Of a stretch of DNA of 64,000 nucleotides, positions 14,101 to 23,100 are shown piece after piece. The stretch is taken from assembly GCF_964355755.1 (NCBI RefSeq), contig NC_092680.1, positions 7,667,001-7,731,000 of the forward strand. Reading direction: 5' to 3'. The first letter of the stretch is position 1; the number at the start of each line of letters is the position of its first letter. The notes under the pieces were generated by a model, which saw nothing but the letters and a program-made list of their open reading frames with translations, was not told the origin of the DNA and did not search any database. Position numbers and translations under genes: made by a program. Source of the stretch: Antedon mediterranea. Taxonomy: Eukaryota; Echinodermata; Crinoidea; Comatulida; Antedonidae.

Positions 14101-17100
14101 ACAGCAACGAGAAATCAAACAAATAAATTTGAAAAGAAATAGGTTTTTTAAACTACTCGCATCAAAAAAGGTGTACATTAAATCAAAGTATGTTTTAAAA
14201 TTACAAATCACAAATAATAACTCTTGCCTCTTGTACAATAATGAAGTTTTTTAGACAAGTAGTTCTCGAGAAAAAATGCAATTTCAGTTTACTGCTTTTG
14301 AAAAATTCTGTCCTATCTTTTAACACTAGCAGGTCTGAAAAGTATATTAAAAAGTGGTCCAGAATTGGGACCATGGTCCTAAATGGTCCCAGAATTTAAT
14401 GGAATGGTCCTTGACCACTGTATATTCATTTTGGTAAAGATCTTGTAATACATTTTTTGTGTAATCCTGCTAACAAAACAAACAGACAAACAAACAGACA
14501 AACAAACAGACAAACAAACAGACAACACACGCAATCGATTACATACTGTATACCTCCGTGGCGGAGGTAAATTAAAATAATGTTTGCATGGTGTGAATCC
14601 AGTAACGACTAGCAACAACCAAAAGGTCAAGACGTTCTCAACTTAAGTTATTTCCTTGTTCTTGGAACCACATGGTCTACATCAAACCTAAAGCTCTGTC
14701 TACACTACATTAGTTATGACAAAATAGTGTGATGTGCCCATATATGGTAGTGATATGACATCATCATGTCCATACATGGCCACAACACATTTTTTTGTCA
14801 CATAAAGTTTGATAGTGTAGACAGAGAGCTTTACTTTGGTAATAAATGTACAGTGTATGATAATTTAATAATACGGACTGGCTGGCAAGATTATTTAAAA
14901 ATTATTTAATTAATTATTTTGGAAATTTTTGTTCCAACACAAATACCAATATACCTTATTTGACAGAGGTAATTTAACAGCTATTTCGGTAATTATGAGT
15001 TTCAGCAGAGTTATAATTATGTTTAAATGAATTTATAGTTAATGGTAAAATCAGGTAGTTCATGTTTTGTCAGTGGAAGCAGGTTCATCTAGCAAGAGAT
15101 CTTGATTTTTTTTGGCACATTTTGTTCAAAGTTTCACCATTTGTTTCATTTTTTAAAAATAATTTGGTTCTGTGAATGATCGTTTCATTGTTGCTATATC
15201 CAATTCTTTCATTCTTTATTTCTGGGGGTAAAATGCAGTTTTTGAAATGATAATTCATACTTGTTCCATTTACGGAATATGGCAGTATGAAAACATATTT
15301 GAATGATACCATCTTCTTTGTGAATGCAGCTTTAATATCCTCCATCTACTATATTTTCACTGCTATTAATTGATTATTACCACACAAAGTACTGTGATCT
15401 TGTTTATGTTAACTTGTAAATGTTAAATTTAATTTGTTTATAATATAAATATATTATTTTTCTATATTCATACATTATGGTACATAATGATGAAGACGTT
15501 TATTTGGAAATTAATAAAAAATAAATCATATTGTTAATTTAAAAAAAAATAACATATTTTATTTAAAAAAATTATTTGTACATATATTTATTCGTACAAA
15601 ATCTCATGAGATTTTATTTTAATAGCTTTAATATTTTGTTGATACCATGTTCCACTTTTTAACATTTATGAATCATTTTTTAAATTATGATATGTTATTT
15701 TGTTTTCAAATATGCAATGTTTAGGGAATAATTCCTTAATTATGCGATAAATATTATTATATTATTAGAAACAAAACACAAACTTAAAAGTCTGTTTCAT
15801 GAGGTTTAACCTTTTATATGACATACATCATTATTTCAGAATAGAGAAGAGACTACACTTGAAGTAAAACATGTTCAAGTGTCTTTTACTTCCTACCGAC
15901 ATACCCATATTATACCCTAACCTTTTGATAATGATGTGCCCCTCTTTCCCCCAACCGACATACCCATATTATACCCTTTACATTTTGGTAATAATGTGTT
16001 GTGCCCCTCTTTCCCCCAACTGACATACCCATATTATACCCTTTACATTTTGGTTATAATGTGTTGTGCCCCTCTTTCCCCCAACTGACATACCCATATT
16101 ATACCCTAACCTTTTGATAATGATGTATTGTGCCCCTGTTTCCCTACAACTGACATACCCATATTATACCCTTTACATTTTGGTAATAATGTGTTGTGCC
16201 CTTCTTTCCCACAACCGACATACACATATTATACTCTTTACATTTTGATAATGATGTATTATGCCCCTCTTCCCCCCAACCGACATACCCATATTATACC
16301 CTTTACATTTTGATAATGATGTATTCTGCCCCTCTTCCCCCCAACCGACATACACATATTATACCCTTTACATTTTGATAATGATGTATTATGCCCCTCT
16401 TCCCCCCAACCGACATACACATATTATACTCTTTACCTTTTGATAATGATGTATTATGCCCCTCTTCCCCCCAATCGACATACACATATTATACTCTTTA
16501 CCTTTTGATAATGATGTATTATGCCCCTCTTCCCCCAACTGACATACCCATATTATACCCTTTACCTTTTGGTAATAATGTGTTGTGCCCCTCTTTCCAC
16601 CAACTGACATACCCATATTATACCTTTTGGTATTAAATATATCAAGTCCATCTTTCTCCCAAATGAATGAACACACTTTATATTATTGAATCAAGTTTGA
16701 TATATGGTTTTTTAAAGGAAAGAAAATACAATAAATGTACAGTTTTATGTTTACTGCTATATTGTATTTCCTTATGTTATAAGTTAATAATTGAATTACA
16801 TTTGTTTTATCAAAGTTAAATAAAAAACAGTAAGTTCTTCTTCTTTATTGTATCAAACAAAAACAATTTCAATACAAAAGGTAGCCAAGATATAGCCGAA
16901 GCTAAAACATTTCTTCCCACATTCTGCTATACAATATTTGTGTTCACATTTGCGAAAACAGAATGTTATTGTATATATAAATATTTGTTGATTGATTCAA
17001 ACATGTACTACAAATGGAGAGAGGCATTATATACCAATAGATACAAGTTTTGGTCCTCTCTCCTTCATCTTTTTTGTTTTCTCTGTAATGTATTATACCA

Positions 17101-20100
17101 TTATTATGGAAAATTGTCTGAAATAAAAGTTGAATTGAATTGTTGAATTGAATTGAATTGAACATTCCATATTTATAAAAACATAAATATAGAAATAAAG
17201 TATCGATAAAGATTATCTAACATTGTAGACGACATTGTATTTGTGATGATAGTAAAATGTATTCTTAATAGCAGAATTTAACAAAGTATGATTGAACCCA
17301 AGCTAATCATCATGTTGTACATACTGTAGGTTACAGTGTTTCTATAGCTAGTAGCATATGACTAATTAGCTTGCCTAAAAACAAGTGACAACAGACTATG
17401 CTACGTATTCCCAGGGTAGCCCTGTTATCGATGATAAACGTGTGCACTAACATGACTGAAAGATCAACTTCTATAAACTTGATTAATAATAATTGCCTAT
17501 TAATTATCTGCAACTGTACTGAATAAATACCACACAAGTATAATAAATAATTGACACACTTTAATTTATAAATTTATGTTTTAGTCGATCTATTTGTCCT
17601 TATGATCAACTGAAATCGTAGATATTAAGTTTGTCCACTATGTGAATATGCCGTATTGGAATAAATTTACATTGTTTGCTTATTACTTAAATACTAGAGG
17701 ACCTATACAGAGTTATCTTTTAAAATAAAATATTTTTTAAATAACTACTACTTATTTAGCCCATTCGTGTCTGCGTTTACATGCGGGTCATCAATTCAAC
17801 ATTATGTGACCTGCATATTTAGAATTCCTGCTTCATGCTATTTTGTTGATGTACATTATTTTTACAAGCAAGTACCTGTCTAGGACGGGTTACGCTACCT
17901 CCCATGCCCCCAAGATATTTTGTGTATAATTAATATTAAAAGTGGTAGATGAACGACGCCAACAATTATTTTAGAATTTAGATTAAAAAGGCGTTACACA
18001 AGTAAACTTTATTACAAAATATGTCAAATTCTGAGTTTCCGTAAAATCAGTAATTTGGGAAAGCTTATTGGGTGTGGGTTAAAGTTAATTATGTTATACC
18101 TACAGTATAATTTTGATGCACATGTAGTTTTATAACCCTTTTTTTGTGAATTGTGCCTTAGTCCTATTTGCTAGTGTTTTTATATGTAGGCCATAATAAC
18201 AATTGTTGTGACCTTTTAGCTAATTTAAATGCTTATAAATGTAATTGAACATGCCTAGTTTATATTCTAGTGTTTATTGATCAATTTAAAAACTCATCGC
18301 ACTATGAAACAAATCTTGATGGCATTTATATTACTTGAATGTGTGTGATCGTGATGTTTTATGTGAAAGTGTAATACTGTTAGTAAATCTTATTCACCAT
18401 TTCACCGATCCATATGGTATTCATGTTAGATTACATTAAAAATATTTTGACCTTTATGAATGTTGATATCATGGTTGACTAGATATTTCAAAGATTTCAT
18501 TTTAATATTGCGTGGTTTTTAGAGTGGTTGAGTTTGAGATTGATTGGTCTACATTTTAAATTTATTGATAGATATGCCATTAATAATAAACATCAAATGA
18601 CCATTAAAATATTAAATATCTATAAAAATAATGACTTGGTTTTTATACTAAAAAAAATTATTTGGTTTATTATTAACAGTGTACGTTAACATTGTTTTTA
18701 ATTTTGTATTTCATTTCAGGCTTCAGCTTCAAAAACTTTGAGATTAATGTGTTTACTCTCTTTAACTTCAAATGGTTTGTAAAATATTTTGAAAATTATT
18801 ATATATAGCAATGTTTAAAAAAGTCTGGAAAAACTAAAACTTAACAAGAAACTAAAATCATCTCAACTGCACGTATGTCAACATATTCTGTTACTTTGAG
18901 TTGTGGTCAGTTGCTCAAAGCGCTTATGTCGACAGTTGAATTGCGTTGACGTCTATGTCGACATACTGTAAGTCCGCCTTTACTGTGTACATAGGGTATA
19001 GAACACATATTCAATAATTCAGATATCTTTTGTGTTTGGGAATATTTTAGTTTTGAAGCACAATCCTCATGTAATATTTTGAACAACTTTTTCATTTTCC
19101 TTTTGTAATCTAACATTTTAAAATTCTACCAGGACTGCCAAGTAAAGACTTCAAAACATTGCAGTCACATTTCCTTCAAAGCTATGGCTATGAACACCTA
19201 TTGACACTCAACAATCTGAGACTATGTGGGTTGTTTACTGAGCAACAGTCAACTGAAGTCTCCAAACTCTCCATGTCTGATGTGCAGAAACTGGCAGACA
19301 AAGCCCTCAAGAGAACGGCGTTTAGAGCAATTTGTAAAAAATGGAATTTGGTAGGTCTAGCCTAGTTTTCTAATATTTTATGTGACATATTTTCTGTCAC
19401 AAATGTTGGTATATTTCTAATAGCAAATAGATAATGCGACATCAAAGCTTGGTTCCCACTAGGACCCAACACAAGGGTGTAAACGCTAACACAACCAAGT
19501 TGACAAATGAACAGTTTGAATCATTTCACTTCCGTTGCGCTTAGGTCCTTGCGTTGGATCCTAGTGGGAACCAAGCTTTAAATAGCACTATTTCATACAG
19601 ATCAGTGCATTTTATGGACGTTATGTTGTATCCCTAAAGGATCATGTTATGCCACTACAGGCACTCTTTCATCAGTTCACAAAAATACAGTGGAGTGCCT
19701 CTTTATCTACTTAAAGTTACAACATTTAAATGAAGTACATTTGATGATTGATCTTACTGTACAAACCTATATGCTGATGGTGTCTTAATAGAGAGATTCA
19801 ACTGTTAATGTTGATTTTGATAAATATACTTCTCATCTCAAAACGATATTTCTCTGTCTTTTACTTTTCAGATTCCGAAAGATAATGTTCAACTTCAAAA
19901 TCCATCAGATATGTCGTATGTGTTTAGTGGTGTATACACGCCACTCATCTGTAAGCTGATAGAACAGGTTAGTTTTTCATGATGGAAGCTTTGTATGCAT
20001 GTACAAACTCTGTATATTCTATCATATTCATTGTGTTACCATCTTTTTGCCAATTTTCGGTTTGTTATCTTTTATCTTTACGCTTTATAGTTTTTAGACA

Positions 20101-23100
20101 TACTTCTACTATTTCGTGCCATACATTCCTGTTGTGGACAGGGTGTCGTGTATCAATAAACCTGTGTAGTTCAGTACATTTTTCACTTTGTAATTTTTGC
20201 CCATTGCCATTTTGCCCACTAGATCTAGTTTTGTGTGTCGTATTATCTGGAAGTCTTATAGATGCTCGTCGTCTTCTTTTTATCTCATGTCTGAATTTTT
20301 TTCCATGTTTACCATACTGTAAATTTCTTCATTTCACTTTATCCGTTTATTGTTTAATGTAAAAAAGATGATGTAAAGTGTTGCTGTTGGTAGTATATTT
20401 TCAAAGCTGTTCTTGTAGTAATGAGCTTCATTATTTCTTATATTCCCTTGTTTTTAAAATGTATTTCTGGGTCAGAACTTTATCAGGAATGATGTTCACT
20501 GTTTAAAAGTCTAATTAAATATATCTAAATAAAAAAAAAAAAGAATAAATCGATAACAAAACAGAAGACATTACTAAGAAAGATATTATATGGCGTCTGT
20601 TAAAAAAAATGTATGTTGATGGCTCCACTCTATTTCTCTAAACTACAATTACGATTTATAAAAAAAAATAAAACGTCCTCTACCATAACAGCTGCATTGA
20701 TTTTTATTATTCGCAGACTCTCATGAAAAGTCCGTCTAGCACTTTAGAAGAAGTGGTAAAATTGTTACCAGGAGACAACTGCACATTTACAAGAACCATG
20801 TCTGCCAAAGGTAATATCTGAAAATAATCAAACAACCATGGTCCCATAAGTACTGACATTTAATTGCATTTTGGATGAATTTAAAAGCATTTTGTTAGAA
20901 GCTTAAATAATTGTTTTAATGTTTTATTTGTTAATCCCAAAAGAATACATTATGATCATATTATTATTATTATTTTATTTTGCTATTTATTATAATTACA
21001 TTCGGCTATTATAATCCACCATCATACCAGTTTTTTTATAAATATACATAAGTGATTTTTGTAATGTAGCCATAATTAATATACCATTCACAACTAAAGG
21101 AGTGTTTTTTCCATAGACAGGGATTTACTTCATCATTGAATTGCAATTTACAGTAATTTAAATTGAACTTTATCATCACATTTTATCAACATCAATATCA
21201 GGATCATCAATATAACAAAAAATGGAATTATCATTGTCATTATTGTCACCACCAATTAACCAATTAAAGTACTTTATATTAACATCGATATAATATCATC
21301 GTCATTATTGTCACCACCAATCAGAGTACTTTATATCAAATTTTATCATTACATTTTAATCAACATCAAAATCAGGATCATAATATCGTCATCATTATTA
21401 TCATCCTCATTATTGTCACTATCATTTTTCTCATTTTGATTGTTAGTATCATCAACATCACATCCTGATTACACTTTCAAAATCTCATCATTTCAAATTT
21501 ATTTGTTCATAATGAAATCTATTTTTGTGCATTTATGACAGCACGTTGCTTTGGGTTTTGTAGAATGTCAATCCACTGATTAAAAAGCTAAAATGACATA
21601 CTGTAGCATGGAGCATGTGTTGTATTTCTGCTATTGCCTTGTGTAATAGTGTAAATTGTCGAGAGACCATTTTCGACATTTAGTACTATATAATTTGTTC
21701 TTGTAATTTAAATCTTAATGTAAACAAATAACCAGCATATAAAAATGTATTATGCATCATAATTTGTGTAATGTGTTAGGTATCGCTATGTTTTCTAGTG
21801 TTACATGGAGCCTAGTGTATTTGAAACCATAACAAATCGTATTATATTATATATTTATATTTCCTAAAAATTGAAACATGTACAATTCAAACTAACATAA
21901 AGTAAAAAAGCTTTCTAAGAAACATTTTTTTTTATTAATAACACTAATAATAATAATAAATAATAATATCAAAAACATTTAAATCTACTCAAAACATTTT
22001 TGGTAAATGATAGCAAATGAAAATAAGTTTGAAATAATATGAATAATATTGTATTGGTTACACATTGCAGGTCAAGGGTCAGGAGCTGCAAAATCATCTT
22101 CTAAGGTTGTGTTAGTATATTTCCTTGGTGGATGTACATTTGCTGAAATAGCTGCTCTTCGTCTTCTAGGTGCAATGAAAGGTAAGTACATTTCCATGCG
22201 CAATGGAGTTTTAAAGTGGAGTACAGTGAGGTCCTTGGCTCGTAGGTGTTATGTCAGAGTGTCCTTCTCCTAGAAGAATTGCCGTAATCACGGCTAACGA
22301 GCTTCATCTGCCCAGGTTTGGAATCAGAGTTTCCTTCTCTTAGCCTTTGCTTCATGAGCTTTATCTGCAAGGCAGCGGGTGGTTGGTTAGTGAGTGCCAG
22401 GACGTGTCCAGACGCCGGTGGGCCTGCACACTGCACCTCTGGGGCCCAACCTACTCCGAGATCCCTCACATCCTTGCCTGGGGCCGCAAGGCGCCAGTTT
22501 ACCATGGTGTGCCACGAGGAGGCGGAATGAGAGTCTTGACTTAGCAGAAGCTATATACCATCAGGAAGGACTTACGCACTCGGCCTTCTTTGCACTCAGA
22601 TGAGTTAGGTGGCGGCTGCAGCTGAAAGCGAGAAGCAAAAGCAACTACACTACGCTGCAGCACTAGACGCTATACTAAGCCCTGTGTAAAAGCACCACAC
22701 CAGTATTCAACCAGTATTCAACCCTGGCCTACTGCCAGTGTTCAATCCTGACCTACTGTACTGCCAGAATTCAATCCTGACCTACTGTATTGCCAGTATT
22801 CAATCCTGACCTATTGTACTGCCAGTATTCAATCCTGACCTAGTGCCAGTATTCAATCTTGACCTACTGCCAGTATTCAATCCTGACCTACACTGTACTG
22901 CCAGTATTCAATCCTGACCTAGTGCCAGTATTCAATCTCGACCTACTGCCAGTATTCAATCCTGACCTACAGTGTACTGCCAGTATTCAATCCTGACCTA
23001 ATTCCAGTATTCAATCCTGACCTACTGCCATTATTCAATCCTGACCTACTACTAGTATTTAGTTCTGACCGACTGCTAGTATTTAATCCTAAACCTACTA

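Noticed and set aside
16066-16676. Several overlapping frames of 60-95 codons on both strands
   Set aside because: They are by-products of the 65-bp minisatellite.
19979-20362. 127-codon frame in a VPS33B intron
   Set aside because: Cysteine/phenylalanine-rich translation with no recognisable domain. The opposite strand is basic but also unrecognised and has no start context. It could be a repeat fragment.
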